A DNA stretch of 44,585 nucleotides from Bacteroidaceae bacterium. GTDB lineage: Bacteria; Bacteroidota; Bacteroidia; Bacteroidales; Bacteroidaceae. Made by a program: the position numbers and the translations under genes. Below the pieces are notes generated by a model, which worked only from the letters and a program-made list of their open reading frames with translations, did not search any database and was not told the origin of the DNA. This document shows, in pieces, positions 9,517 to 18,992 of this stretch. How positions within the stretch are numbered: the first letter of the stretch is position 1; each line of letters opens with the position of its first letter. The stretch lies in contig JAEEGS010000076.1 of NCBI GenBank assembly GCA_016280445.1, positions 1-44,585 of the forward strand. Reading direction: 5' to 3'.

Positions 9517-10683
9517 TTAAGCGAGTTTGCGTGAGCCGTCACCGATAACTACGTCGATAACGATTGGCTTCTTGCCGTACTTCTCTTGGAACTTGCTGAC
9601 AGCAGTCTTCACGAAGTTGTCGTAGAGTTCCTCTGCCACAAGATTGATGGTGCAGCCGCCGAAGCCGCCACCCATGATGCGTGAACCTGTAACGGAGCAC
9701 TCCTTGGCAATTTCGTTGAGGAAGTCAAGCTCTTCGCAAGACACTTCGTAGTCCTTGGAGAGGCCGTAGTGAGTCTCGTACATCTTTTGGCCGACAGTCT
9801 CGTAATCACCCTTCTCGAGTGCGTCGCAGACAGCCAACACACGGTCTTTCTCACCGAGCACGAAGGTGGCGCGCTTGATGTCCTCTGCAGGTACCTTGCC
9901 TTCGATTTCCTTCAACTCTTCCCAAGTAGCCTCGCGGAGAGTGGTGATTTCCTTGTCTGGGTGGAGTTCCTTGATGGCCTTGACGCAGTTCTCACAAGAG
10001 TTGCGACGGTCATTGTAAGGAGAACCTACCAGTTCGTGCTTCACACAAGAGTTGATGAGTACGAGCTTGTAGCCCTTTGGATTCCATGGGAAATATTCGA
10101 ACTCGCCAGAGCGGCAGTCGAGGCGCATGAGGTTGCCCTTCTTGCCAAATACAGATGCGAACTGGTCCATGATACCGCAGTTTACACCAATATATTTGTG
10201 CTCTGTGGCCTGACCTACCTTGGCAAGAGTCATCTTGTCAATCTTGTTGTCGCCGAAGAGGTCGTTGATGGCGAATGCATAGCAGCTCTCCAAAGCAGCG
10301 GAAGAAGACATACCTGCACCGTTAGGAACATCGCCTGCAAATGCGGTGTCAAAGCCCTGTACGGGAACGCCAAGTGCCATCATCTCGCGAACCACACCAA
10401 AGATGTAGCGGAAGTGGCTTGCCTTTGGTCCCTTCTCATCGTCGATAGAGAACTCGTCATAGTCCTTCAGGTCGATGGAGTAAGCACGAATGGTGCGTGT
10501 GCCATTTGGACGAATCTCTGCAATCATGCCCTGCTCAACAGCGCCAGGGAATACGAAACCACCATTGTAGTCGGTGTGTTCGCCAATCAGATTGATACGG
10601 CCAGGTGAAGCGTAAACTGAACCTGGCTCACCACCAAGATGCTTGATAAAACGTGTTCTTACATCATCAATTTTCAATTTCAT
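9517..10683 (-). CDS. galK: Galactokinase
   Basis: GHMP-family kinase phosphorylating galactose to galactose-1-phosphate in the cytoplasm (Leloir pathway). The 388 residues match the family length. Visible are the galactokinase signature SPGRINLIGEHTDYNGG (26-42) with Arg29, Glu35 and Asp38, the ATP-binding GAGMSSSAA (122-130), the catalytic Asp173 in NCGIMDQFAS, and the C-terminal GGGFGGCTI glycine-rich motif. It follows the MFS permease by 40 bases on the same strand and ends at a strong hairpin terminator, so the two probably form one unit. No galT or galE is in the window. Confidence 0.96.
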   Translation of the reverse strand: MKLKIDDVRTRFIKHLGGEPGSVYASPGRINLIGEHTDYNGGFVFPGAVEQGMIAEIRPNGTRTIRAYSIDLKDYDEFSIDDEKGPKASHFRYIFGVVREMMALGVPVQGFDTAFAGDVPNGAGMSSSAALESCYAFAINDLFGDNKIDKMTLAKVGQATEHKYIGVNCGIMDQFASVFGKKGNLMRLDCRSGEFEYFPWNPKGYKLVLINSCVKHELVGSPYNDRRNSCENCVKAIKELHPDKEITTLREATWEELKEIEGKVPAEDIKRATFVLGEKDRVLAVCDALEKGDYETVGQKMYETHYGLSKDYEVSCEELDFLNEIAKECSVTGSRIMGGGFGGCTINLVAEELYDNFVKTAVSKFQEKYGKKPIVIDVVIGDGSRKLA

Positions 10684-10723
10684 AATTGTTTAGGTTTTAT
10701 TGGGTTAGAAAATTAGGTTATAG

Positions 10724-11953
10724 TTATTTTGCAAGTCCAATCTTGGAACCGAAGTTGCAGAACCAGAAGACGTAGATGTAGTAAACGAACATCATCATGA
10801 TGGCCACACCTACACCGAGTGATGGGTTATCGACTACGGTACCCATGAGGAGTGGGAGGGTTGCACCACCCAGCACACCCATGTTGATGATGCCAGATGC
10901 GCTCTTCGTGTGAGGGCCAAGTTCCTGCAAACCGAGGTTGAAGATGAGCGGCCACATCACAGAGTGGAAGAGACCTGCTGCCAACATGGCGTAAACGGCA
11001 TACATGCCTGGGAGAACGAAGGAAATGCCCACGCAGATGGCACCCAAAATGAGGCAAACAGAGAGCAGTGTGCGTGCTTTGAACTTGGCGAGGATGGCTG
11101 AACCAGCAAAACGACCCACCATCATGCCACCCCAGTAGAAGGGAAGGTAGTCGGTGGCAGAACCTGGAAGAGTGGGGTCAGCCTTCCAATAAGCGGGAAG
11201 CATGGAAGGAATACCGATTTCAAGACCCATGTACATGGCGATGGCCAATGCGCCCAACCATACGTGTGGATACTTGAACACGGAACTCTTGTACTGCTTT
11301 GTATCGGCAGCGCCAGACTCTTCTTCTTCAGCAGCCTTGTCCTTGTCAGGATCTGGCAACTTGATGAAGAACAGGATGGCTGCAATCACCAATGTGAAGA
11401 TACCAAGTCCGAGGAATGGGCCAGGCACGTTCTCAGGAAGTTTTGGCTTGCCTGCAATAATCACGTAAGTGATAAACATGGGGGCAACGGTGGTTGCCAC
11501 AGAGTTCAGCGCCTGAGAGAGAGTCATGCGGAAAGCGCCGCTTTCAGGAGCGCCCAGCACCATCACGTATGGGTTGGCCACCAACTGGAGCATCACAACG
11601 CCCAAAGCAACGAGGCTCATGCAGCAGAGGAAGATGGTGTACACGTTGGCGGTGCCGAGTGCGGCTGTCACACCGAGATAGTTGGCGATGAAACCGCAGG
11701 CAACCACGGTGAGACCCAGCACGAGTGTGGACTTGTAGCCAATCTTGTTCATCATCATCGCAAACGGGATGGAGAAGAAGTAGGCGCCATAGAAGAAGGT
11801 GTTGACCAACTGTCCCTGAGTGTCTGAGAGTTTGAACGCCTCTTTGCAGAACTCAATCATTGAATTGTTCATTGTGGTGACAAATCCGATGAGGAAGCAC
11901 ACAATGAACACGATAATCAATGGAAATAGATAATTTGGTTTTTTCTGTGACAT
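10724..11953 (-). CDS. MFS sugar permease (FucP/GluP-like), probable glucose/galactose transporter
   Basis: Inner-membrane protein of 409 residues with about twelve hydrophobic helices of the major facilitator superfamily. The N-terminal FIVCFLIGFVTTMNNSMIEF and FFYGAYFFSIPFAMMMNKIG segments resemble the fucose:H+ symporter subfamily, which includes glucose/galactose permeases. A charged cytoplasmic loop (about 200-225, DKDKAAEEEE) separates the two six-helix halves. It lies between the cytosolic mutarotase and galK, so galactose or glucose is the likely substrate. A hairpin between it and the upstream mutarotase suggests partial transcriptional separation. Confidence 0.9.
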   Translation of the reverse strand: MSQKKPNYLFPLIIVFIVCFLIGFVTTMNNSMIEFCKEAFKLSDTQGQLVNTFFYGAYFFSIPFAMMMNKIGYKSTLVLGLTVVACGFIANYLGVTAALGTANVYTIFLCCMSLVALGVVMLQLVANPYVMVLGAPESGAFRMTLSQALNSVATTVAPMFITYVIIAGKPKLPENVPGPFLGLGIFTLVIAAILFFIKLPDPDKDKAAEEEESGAADTKQYKSSVFKYPHVWLGALAIAMYMGLEIGIPSMLPAYWKADPTLPGSATDYLPFYWGGMMVGRFAGSAILAKFKARTLLSVCLILGAICVGISFVLPGMYAVYAMLAAGLFHSVMWPLIFNLGLQELGPHTKSASGIINMGVLGGATLPLLMGTVVDNPSLGVGVAIMMMFVYYIYVFWFCNFGSKIGLAK

Positions 11954-12003
11954 AGTGTTAGTGATATGAATGTTTTTGTTAGTTAATTATCAAAAGCAAC
12001 AAG

Positions 12004-12037
12004 CCCTCGCCCACACGTGGAAAGCGGTGGACGAGGG
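12004..12037 (-). terminator. Hairpin between cytosolic mutarotase and MFS permease
   Basis: An 11-bp stem (CCCTCGTCCAC with GTGGGCGAGGG on the minus strand, one G-U pair) lies 15 bases after the mutarotase stop. The following tract, CTTGTTGCTTTT, is only moderately U-rich. It may attenuate rather than fully stop transcription into the permease gene. Confidence 0.6.
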
Positions 12038-12051
12038 AGTCTTTTTCTATG

Positions 12052-13134
12052 TTATTCTACGCCGAATTTGTAAATCGTCTTCTGGGTGTACTTCTCTCTT
12101 GGTTTCAGCACCACCGATGGGAAGTATGGACGGTTAGGAGAGTCTGGGAAGTGCTGGCACTCGAAGCAGATGCCCGAACGACGTGGGAAAGTGGCTCCGT
12201 GCTGACCTGGATAGCCTGTTGCCCAGTTGTCGGTGTAAACCTGAATGCCTGGCTCTGTCGTATAGGTCTCGAGTGTGCGTCCAGACTTTGGATCGGTCAG
12301 ACGAACGGCGAATGAGAGTTCGCCCACCTCTTTCTTGTTCAGCACGAAGCAATGGTCATAACCTGCACCGTTCTTGATTTGCTCATGGTCAGCATCGATT
12401 TCTTTGCCAATGGCCTTGGGCTTGCTGAAGTCGAATGGAGTGCCTGCCACCTTCAAAATTTCACCTGTTGGGATGCACGTCTCATCGATTGGAATGTAGA
12501 AGTCTGCATTCATTTCCATGATTTGGTCATCGATGGTTGGCGTTGGGTTGGCAATGCCTTGAATCGAGAAGAACGCATGGTGTGTCAGGTTGATGATGGT
12601 CTTCTTGTTGGTGGTGGCCAGATACTCGATGATGAGTTCGTTCTCATCTGTCCATGTGAACTCGACAGAGATTTTCAGTTCACCAGAGAACCCCTCGTGT
12701 CCATAGGGGAGAATGCAGTCGAGCGTCAGGTTCTGCTCACCAGTCTGGTAGGCATCCCACACCTGTGCATGCAATCCTGTTGGACCACCGTGCAGGGCAT
12801 TGGGACCGTTGTTGATGGCGAGTTGATACTCCTTTCCGTTCAATTGGAACTTACCTTTCGCGATACGGTTGCCAAAACGACCGATGAGCGTAGAGAGGTA
12901 AGGCTCTGGAGAGTTGATGACATCGTCGATGTTGTCGTGGCCTTGAATGACATTGGCCACATTACCATCCTTGTCAGGTACCATGATGGCCACGATGGCG
13001 CCACCGTAGTTTGTGATTGATACTTCGTAGCCGTCTTTGTTGACGAGCGTGTAGAGGTCTGTTTTCTTGCCTTTCACTTCCTTTTGGAAATTCTCGGCTT
13101 TCAGACCACTCAGTTTGGGCTGGATAGTGCTCAT
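12052..13134 (-). CDS. galM: Aldose 1-epimerase (mutarotase), cytosolic
   Basis: The 360 residues have no signal peptide, so this is an intracellular mutarotase, unlike the lipoprotein paralogue at 8024-9253. Active-site features are ALHGGPTGLHAQVWD, the general-acid His in NLTHHAFFSIQG, and the base Glu in GICFECQHFPDSPNRP. It probably equilibrates galactose anomers after uptake, since GalK acts on the alpha form. It is the first gene of the galactose set, with a 175-base leader region separating it from folC. It ends at a hairpin. Confidence 0.93.
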   Translation of the reverse strand: MSTIQPKLSGLKAENFQKEVKGKKTDLYTLVNKDGYEVSITNYGGAIVAIMVPDKDGNVANVIQGHDNIDDVINSPEPYLSTLIGRFGNRIAKGKFQLNGKEYQLAINNGPNALHGGPTGLHAQVWDAYQTGEQNLTLDCILPYGHEGFSGELKISVEFTWTDENELIIEYLATTNKKTIINLTHHAFFSIQGIANPTPTIDDQIMEMNADFYIPIDETCIPTGEILKVAGTPFDFSKPKAIGKEIDADHEQIKNGAGYDHCFVLNKKEVGELSFAVRLTDPKSGRTLETYTTEPGIQVYTDNWATGYPGQHGATFPRRSGICFECQHFPDSPNRPYFPSVVLKPREKYTQKTIYKFGVE

Positions 13135-13204
13135 AGAGTGTTTATTTTAAGTTTGTAAATAGGTCGGTTTTGGATTATTTCACCCACTGCCGGTGCCACG
13201 ATTT

Positions 13205-13219
13205 GTGAGTGAAACTCAC
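13205..13219. promoter_or_regulatory. Perfect inverted repeat upstream of the galactose set
   Basis: GTGAGT, three bases, ACTCAC, 71 bases before the mutarotase start at 13134. It could be an operator or a small hairpin in the leader. A weak -7-like TTAATTTG lies a few tens of bases farther upstream on the minus strand. Function unknown. Confidence 0.35.
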
Positions 13220-13309
13220 CCTCGTTTTTTGTCCGTTTGTGGATTTGTCTTGCAAATTAAATGAAAATATTTTTACTAAACGAACTTTCTGCTAATTATT
13301 TTTCAGTTT

Positions 13310-14629
13310 TTAGTTTTTTTGACAAATAAGAGAGCTGGAAAGTAAGTCTGCCACTACAAAACTGCTGCCACCAACATAGATGAAGTCCTTTTGCTTGGCA
13401 TCGTTCAATGCGGCTTCGTAGGCTTCGGCCACAGTGGGGTAGCTTTCGCCTTTCAGACCGTATGATGATGCCTTCTTTTTGATTTCTTCGTGTGGCAATG
13501 CTCTTGCCACACTGGCTTGACAGAAGTAATAGGTGGCTTCTTGGGGCATCAACGAGAGCACACCGCTGATATCCTTGTCGTTCACCATTCCGAAAACGAT
13601 GCGTAGAGTGCCTCCCACATTATTTAATATAATGGAGGTTTGTTTTAGTTGCTGTACAATCCAGTCGAACCCGCCCACATTGTGTCCCGTGTCGCACACA
13701 ACGTGTGGTTTTTTGCAGAGGGTTTGCCATCGTCCCATCAACCCCGTCATCTCACAAACATGGGCAAATCCCTTCTTTACATGTTCGTTGGTGATGTGGA
13801 ATCCGCGTCGCTTTAATTGGCTGACAGCACACAGGATGGTGCTTGTGTTTTTCTGTTGACAGAAGCCCCCTAATTCACCTGTAATGTTTCCGTATGATTT
13901 TGTTTGATAATTGATTCTGCCTTTTCTGTTAAACTTATACTCCATCACCTCTTGCTCCTCTTCCGCAAAATGGATAGGGGCATTCATGGCTTGTGCCTTC
14001 TCCTCAAATACGGGTCTTGTCTCTTCTACCGCCTCGCCTATCACCACAGGAATGCCCTCTTTGATGATGCCGGCCTTCTCGCCAGCAATCTTCGTCAAGG
14101 TGTCACCCAGGAATGCCACGTGGTCAAAACTGATGTTGGTGATGATGGAGACTTCGGGTGTGATGATGTTGGTGCAATCGAGCCTGCCACCAAGCCCAAC
14201 TTCCACAACAGCCACATCCACCTCTTGCTCAGCAAAATACTTGAAAGCCATCGCGGTGGTCAACTCAAAGAATGAGGGATGCAGTGGCTCGAAGAAGGAA
14301 CGGTGCTCCACCACAAAGCGCACTACATAGTCTTCGTTCACCATCTCTCCGTTCACACGGATGCGTTCCCGAAAATCCACAAGATGTGGAGACGTGAACA
14401 GACCAACCTTCAGTCCTGAAGCTTGCAGAATGGCGGCCAAAGTGTGGGAACATGACCCTTTGCCGTTTGTGCCAGCCACATGCACCGTCTTGAACTTCTG
14501 GTGTGGGTGTCCGAAATGCTCATCCAGTTGGTGGGTGTTATACAGTCCTTCCTTGTATGCTGCTCCTCCTACATGCTGGAAAAGTGGTGCGGAAGTAAAC
14601 AGATAGTTGATGGTTTCTTGATAAGTCAT
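13310..14629 (-). CDS. folC: Dihydrofolate synthase / folylpolyglutamate synthase
   Basis: Mur-ligase-family ATP-dependent enzyme adding glutamate to dihydropteroate and folates in the cytoplasm. I place the start at ATG 14629 (MTYQETINYLFT, 439 residues) rather than the upstream codon at 14719. A matching -7 box (TAACTTTG) sits at 14656-14663, and the extra 30 residues do not look like a FolC N-terminus. Visible are the P-loop GTNGKGS (53-59), the NISFDHVAFLGDTLTKIAGEKAGI Mur-ligase centre, and HNVGGFDW in the C-terminal domain. It is divergent from the sensor kinase and co-directional with the galactose set, but separated by 175 bases. Confidence 0.93.
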   Translation of the reverse strand: MTYQETINYLFTSAPLFQHVGGAAYKEGLYNTHQLDEHFGHPHQKFKTVHVAGTNGKGSCSHTLAAILQASGLKVGLFTSPHLVDFRERIRVNGEMVNEDYVVRFVVEHRSFFEPLHPSFFELTTAMAFKYFAEQEVDVAVVEVGLGGRLDCTNIITPEVSIITNISFDHVAFLGDTLTKIAGEKAGIIKEGIPVVIGEAVEETRPVFEEKAQAMNAPIHFAEEEQEVMEYKFNRKGRINYQTKSYGNITGELGGFCQQKNTSTILCAVSQLKRRGFHITNEHVKKGFAHVCEMTGLMGRWQTLCKKPHVVCDTGHNVGGFDWIVQQLKQTSIILNNVGGTLRIVFGMVNDKDISGVLSLMPQEATYYFCQASVARALPHEEIKKKASSYGLKGESYPTVAEAYEAALNDAKQKDFIYVGGSSFVVADLLSSSLICQKN

Positions 14630-14655
14630 GGGGTGTGATGTGTTATATTTTGTTA

Positions 14656-14663
14656 CAAAGTTA
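14656..14663 (-). promoter_or_regulatory. -7 box of folC
   Basis: TAACTTTG on the minus strand, 27 bases before the chosen folC ATG. No clear -33 TTTG. It helps decide the start codon. Confidence 0.5.
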
Positions 14664-14733
14664 TGAATAATGCACAGAAAAGAAAGAAGAAAACAAAAAT
14701 TTTGTTTTACTTTGCACACATATTATATATATA

Positions 14734-17700
14734 ATGAGCAAGAAAGTCCACATATTGCCGTCACTTTGGGTGTTGTTGGTGTTCATGTGTCTCGTGGCAT
14801 GTGAGCGCGTCTCTGAAGTGGAACGTGTGCAGATTGATTCACTCAATGCGTTGGCCTATGAGGCAAAATACAGGTCGCTGGAGGAGGCTTCGAAGTATGT
14901 GGATGAGGTGTTGACGAAGTATGCTCATTCGGGTTATCAGGACGGTTTGCAGGAGGCATGGCTGAACAAGGGTGATGTGTATGGCATGCGGATGGCCTAT
15001 GATTCGGCACAGTATTGCTACAAGAAGGTGTTGGAAGAATCGGACAATGACCTGCTCTGCAGCGTGGCTGATGTGGACATGATGTCCATCTGTCTGATGA
15101 CTTCGATGAGCAAGGAGTTCTACGACTATCGCAGCGATGCCCATGAACGTTTCTACAATGTGGAAGAAGCCTTGGAGGATATGACTGTGCACCAGCAGAC
15201 GCTGTGGAATTCGGTGCAGACGGAATATCATTTTGTGTCGGTCAACTATTTTAACAAGGTGCGGCAGGATGAGGGTGTGCGTGAGGAGTTCAAGTGGCTC
15301 GATGAGCATCAGGACATCTTCGTGTCTGACACGACCCAGTGGTCGGCATATCTCTTCTTGAAGGCTTTGTTGGGTTCCCAAGAGGGCGCGGCGAATGATG
15401 CGGGAGAGGAGATGCAGCGCAATCTTCTGCGTCTGTTGTCGGTGAGTCGTCAAAAGGACTATGTGTATTTTGAGGCTTCTGCTCTGAACAGCCTTGCGAA
15501 AGTCATGGTGTCGGGGAACGAGATGAAGCCGTCCCGACAGGTGTTTTTGCGTGAGCAGTTGGGGCATGGTTATGAAGAGGGCGATTTGGCACTCTTGCTG
15601 GCACAAAGGGCTTTGAACTTGGCCTATCAGTATGGAAATAGTTTTGTGGCGACCACGGTGCTGGTCACACTCTCTGAATATTATCTCCAGCGTGGACAGG
15701 ACAGTTTGGCGGTGGCGCAGATGGAACGCGCATTAACTCTCATCAACGAGAACCACTACCAACAACGTCGCGGCAACTCGGAGGAGAAATTATATGCTTA
15801 TGCCCAAACCGACGACTCGCTCTCAACGGAGATGCGTTGGATCGCCGACCAGACAGTGGTGGCAGTTCCTGAGTGGATGGCGATGGTGAGGGAGCAGTTG
15901 AGCATCGTGTATGGTGCGTTGGGCATGAAGGCAGAGTCCGACTACAATCATAATATTTACTTTGACATTCTCGATGCCGCGCGCCAAGATTTGCGTGTGC
16001 AGCAAGAGGAGGAAAACTTGAAACAGGAGGAGCGTGTGCTCAACATCCTCTTGTGGTTCTTTATTGTGGCCATTGTGCTGCTGGCATGGTTGCTTTATGA
16101 GTATAACCGACGAAGCCGTGCACGCTATCGGCAGAAAGTGGAGAAATTGCGTCAGGTGATAGACCTTTGCAAGAAACTTCCCTCTGTGCTTTTGGATGAT
16201 GTGGAGGATGAAGAAGACCTTGCAGCGGCCTTGCATACAGTGGCCGATCAGGAGGTGGAAGCATTGTTCCCTCAATTGAAGGGAGTGGATTGGACTCAAG
16301 AGGATGTGAACCAGATGAAAGGATGGGACAAGGAGATGCTGAGTGTCTTGCAAGTGTTTTATCATTGGATGAAACAGAAGGGTTTGCAATATCTTCAGAT
16401 GGCGGAACGGCAACGTGTGCTGGAGAGCGAGACCTATGTGAATGAGAAGCACCTGCATGATAATAAGCGCCAGTATATCGAGAAACTGACCTCCATGTCC
16501 ATCGTGAATGGTATCACGCCTTTCCTTGACCGCGCTTTGCATGAGGTGCGTAAACAGAAAGGTGGCAAGGATGCATCGTCGGTGTTGCTGCACGACCGCT
16601 TGCAGTATTTGAGCGAGTTGATAGACAAAATCAACGAGTATAATGACGTGCTGGGCCATTGGGTGAAAATACGTCAGGGAATGGTGACGCTCCAAGTCGA
16701 GAACTTTGCTTTGCAGCCACTGTTCGACACGCTGAAGCGGGGTACGAAGACCTTCGAGGCCAAACGGCTTGCCCTGACGGTGGAGGATACCAACAGCGTG
16801 GTGAAGGCCGACAAGGCGCTGACCCTCTTCATGATGAACACCCTCTTGGACAATGCCCGCAAGTATACGCCAGAGGGTGGAGAGGTCACACTCTTCGCAG
16901 AGGAGACCGACCGCTATGTGGAGGTGTCGGTGAAGGATACGGGACACGGCATGTCAGCTGAGGATGTGGACACGCTCAATAACTCCAAAGTGTATGACTC
17001 CGCGAAGATAGGAGCGGAGGGCGAACATGCTTCCGACATCCGGCGCAACAAAGGTTTTGGCTTCGGCCTGATGAACTGCAAGGGCATCATTGGCAAGTAT
17101 AAGAAGACCAATGCGATGTTCGATGTGTGCGAGTTTGGTGTGGAGAGTGAAGTGGGGAAGGGAAGCCGTTTCTTCTTCCGTCTGCCCAAGGGGGTGTTGA
17201 AGGTGCTGGCGGCTCTTCTGATGTTGTGGGGTGGCGTTGATGTCGTGTTTGCTGAAAGTGCACCTCCAGTAAGTTCACGAGCTCACTGGGTAAAAGCTCA
17301 CGAGCTCTCCGACAGTATCTTCGCGGCCAATGTGTCGGGGCATTATGACAAGGCTGTCCTCTTTGCCGATTCGGCTATCCGAAGTCTGAACCGCCATGTG
17401 GCTGAAAACTATGCCGACACCCTTCACCAGATGAAATTGGGAGGTGGTGACATGGCCGAAATGGAATGGTGGAAACGGGGCTATGATACCGACTACGAAC
17501 TCATCATCAGTATCCGCAACGAAGTGGCCATCGCAGCATTGTCGCTGAATCAGAGCCATCTCTATCACTACAACAATGAGGCGTTTACGCGCTTGTACCA
17601 ACTGACCAGCACCGACCCGACGCTCGAGGAATACTGCGACAACATCCGCATGGCCAATCGCAACAAGAAGACCGCCATCATCATGCTGAGTGTGCTGATT

Positions 17701-18954
17701 CTGGGTGTTCTTGCCGTCTACTTCTTCCTCCACTATCGGAACAACCTGCTCATCATATTCAATCTTCGGCAGTTCATCCAACTGAACAACAGCGTCTTCA
17801 CTTCTTCCGAAGCCGATTTGCTCAAGAAGTTGCATCGGGGCTTGTCCGACATCAAACCCGTTGCAACCATCGGAATGATGATGCCGTCGAAGGAAGAGCC
17901 TGGGCGCTTCCAGTTCTTCTTCATGGGTAACACCGATGAACGCAGTCTCTACGAGAACATGATGCAGGAGGCCTGTACAAACGGACAAGAGATGGTGAGC
18001 AGCAATCAGCGTTTCCGTGCCTATCCGCTTGAGGTGGCTGGTGTGGAAGACGACCAACCAACTGGTGCACTTGGTGTATCTTTCACCGAAAGCAAACTCA
18101 CCGACGAGGAGGCGCTCATCATGCGGCTGGTGGTGCAGTTCATGAGCATTCACTCCTATTTCACCTACCATAAGGTGAACGAGATGAATGAGTTGCTCGA
18201 ACTCAAACAGGACGAGTGCCAACGCATTGTGGCCGAATTGCAGAAAGTGCACGTGCGCAACCAGATTATGGACAACAGCCTCTCCACCTTGAAACACGAG
18301 ACGATGTACTATCCTCACCGCATTAAGCAGTTGGTGGATGCAGCCTTGAGCAGTCCTGAAGCCTCCATGGACGATGCGCTCATCAGCGACATCGATGAAC
18401 TCCTGACCTATTACAAGGAAATCTTCACCATTCTGAGTACATGTGCCGCGAAGCAGGTGGAACTGGTGCTGTTCAAGCGCACACAACTTTCGGCGGCAAA
18501 GATAGGCGACATGGCCATGCGTTCCTTCAAACGGCAAGCAGGGAAGTGCGCCTCCTCCAGCAAACTGCAGGTGTCCAAGGCCGATGGTGTGGTGGTGATG
18601 GGCGATGTGATTTTCCTTCAGACCCTTGTCGACAACATCATTTCACTCTTTTTTGAGCATCATTCAGGTGGAGATTTGCAGTTAGATTTTGCCGTTTCGG
18701 ATGGTTTTGCTAAATTTGCATTCACGGACACGGCATACCGATATGCGGAAGAAGACATCGCGCGGCTCTTCTATGCCGACCATGTGAAATATGACCCCAA
18801 GACCGACACGCTCTCAGGGGCGCAGTATCTCATTTGTCGACAGATCGTGCGCGAACACGATGCCTACTCACCTCGCCGTGGGTGTCGCATCTATGTGGAG
18901 AATACGGCCGACGGACAAGGTTCCACCTTTGTCTTCACGTTGCCCGCCAACTAA
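14734..18954 (+). CDS. Double sensor histidine kinase (DUF5112/DUF5113-type), two periplasmic and two cytoplasmic modules
   Basis: 1406 residues in one uninterrupted frame. First half: lipobox-like LVAC at 20-23, TPR-like helical repeats (about 30-430), membrane helix 436-455, coiled linker, and an intact HATPase domain (N-box Asn707 in LLDNARKYTPE, Asp735 in DTGHGM, GFGFGLMN at 774). It has no convincing H-box. Then comes a signal-peptide-like helix (821-840), a second helical periplasmic segment (850-975), and helix 980-1000. The rest is a cytoplasmic sensory domain, an H-box-like TLKHETMYYP with His1188, and a second HATPase-like domain (1290-1404) whose Asp-Gly and Gly-rich motifs are degenerate (FTDTAYRY, SGAQYLICRQ). 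The response regulator starts 38 bases downstream. DUF names are from memory. A weak -7-like box is at 14707-14714. Confidence 0.85.
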   Translation: MSKKVHILPSLWVLLVFMCLVACERVSEVERVQIDSLNALAYEAKYRSLEEASKYVDEVLTKYAHSGYQDGLQEAWLNKGDVYGMRMAYDSAQYCYKKVLEESDNDLLCSVADVDMMSICLMTSMSKEFYDYRSDAHERFYNVEEALEDMTVHQQTLWNSVQTEYHFVSVNYFNKVRQDEGVREEFKWLDEHQDIFVSDTTQWSAYLFLKALLGSQEGAANDAGEEMQRNLLRLLSVSRQKDYVYFEASALNSLAKVMVSGNEMKPSRQVFLREQLGHGYEEGDLALLLAQRALNLAYQYGNSFVATTVLVTLSEYYLQRGQDSLAVAQMERALTLINENHYQQRRGNSEEKLYAYAQTDDSLSTEMRWIADQTVVAVPEWMAMVREQLSIVYGALGMKAESDYNHNIYFDILDAARQDLRVQQEEENLKQEERVLNILLWFFIVAIVLLAWLLYEYNRRSRARYRQKVEKLRQVIDLCKKLPSVLLDDVEDEEDLAAALHTVADQEVEALFPQLKGVDWTQEDVNQMKGWDKEMLSVLQVFYHWMKQKGLQYLQMAERQRVLESETYVNEKHLHDNKRQYIEKLTSMSIVNGITPFLDRALHEVRKQKGGKDASSVLLHDRLQYLSELIDKINEYNDVLGHWVKIRQGMVTLQVENFALQPLFDTLKRGTKTFEAKRLALTVEDTNSVVKADKALTLFMMNTLLDNARKYTPEGGEVTLFAEETDRYVEVSVKDTGHGMSAEDVDTLNNSKVYDSAKIGAEGEHASDIRRNKGFGFGLMNCKGIIGKYKKTNAMFDVCEFGVESEVGKGSRFFFRLPKGVLKVLAALLMLWGGVDVVFAESAPPVSSRAHWVKAHELSDSIFAANVSGHYDKAVLFADSAIRSLNRHVAENYADTLHQMKLGGGDMAEMEWWKRGYDTDYELIISIRNEVAIAALSLNQSHLYHYNNEAFTRLYQLTSTDPTLEEYCDNIRMANRNKKTAIIMLSVLILGVLAVYFFLHYRNNLLIIFNLRQFIQLNNSVFTSSEADLLKKLHRGLSDIKPVATIGMMMPSKEEPGRFQFFFMGNTDERSLYENMMQEACTNGQEMVSSNQRFRAYPLEVAGVEDDQPTGALGVSFTESKLTDEEALIMRLVVQFMSIHSYFTYHKVNEMNELLELKQDECQRIVAELQKVHVRNQIMDNSLSTLKHETMYYPHRIKQLVDAALSSPEASMDDALISDIDELLTYYKEIFTILSTCAAKQVELVLFKRTQLSAAKIGDMAMRSFKRQAGKCASSSKLQVSKADGVVVMGDVIFLQTLVDNIISLFFEHHSGGDLQLDFAVSDGFAKFAFTDTAYRYAEEDIARLFYADHVKYDPKTDTLSGAQYLICRQIVREHDAYSPRRGCRIYVENTADGQGSTFVFTLPAN

Positions 18955-18992
18955 ACATGATTATCATTCAACCCTCAAACTCATACAACACC

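Noticed and set aside
14629-14719. Longer FolC N-terminus starting at 14719
   Set aside because: It would cross the folC -7 box at 14656-14663 and adds 30 non-conserved residues.
17275-18537. 420-codon minus-strand open frame inside the sensor kinase gene
   Set aside because: The kinase frame is continuous across it with recognisable domains on both sides.
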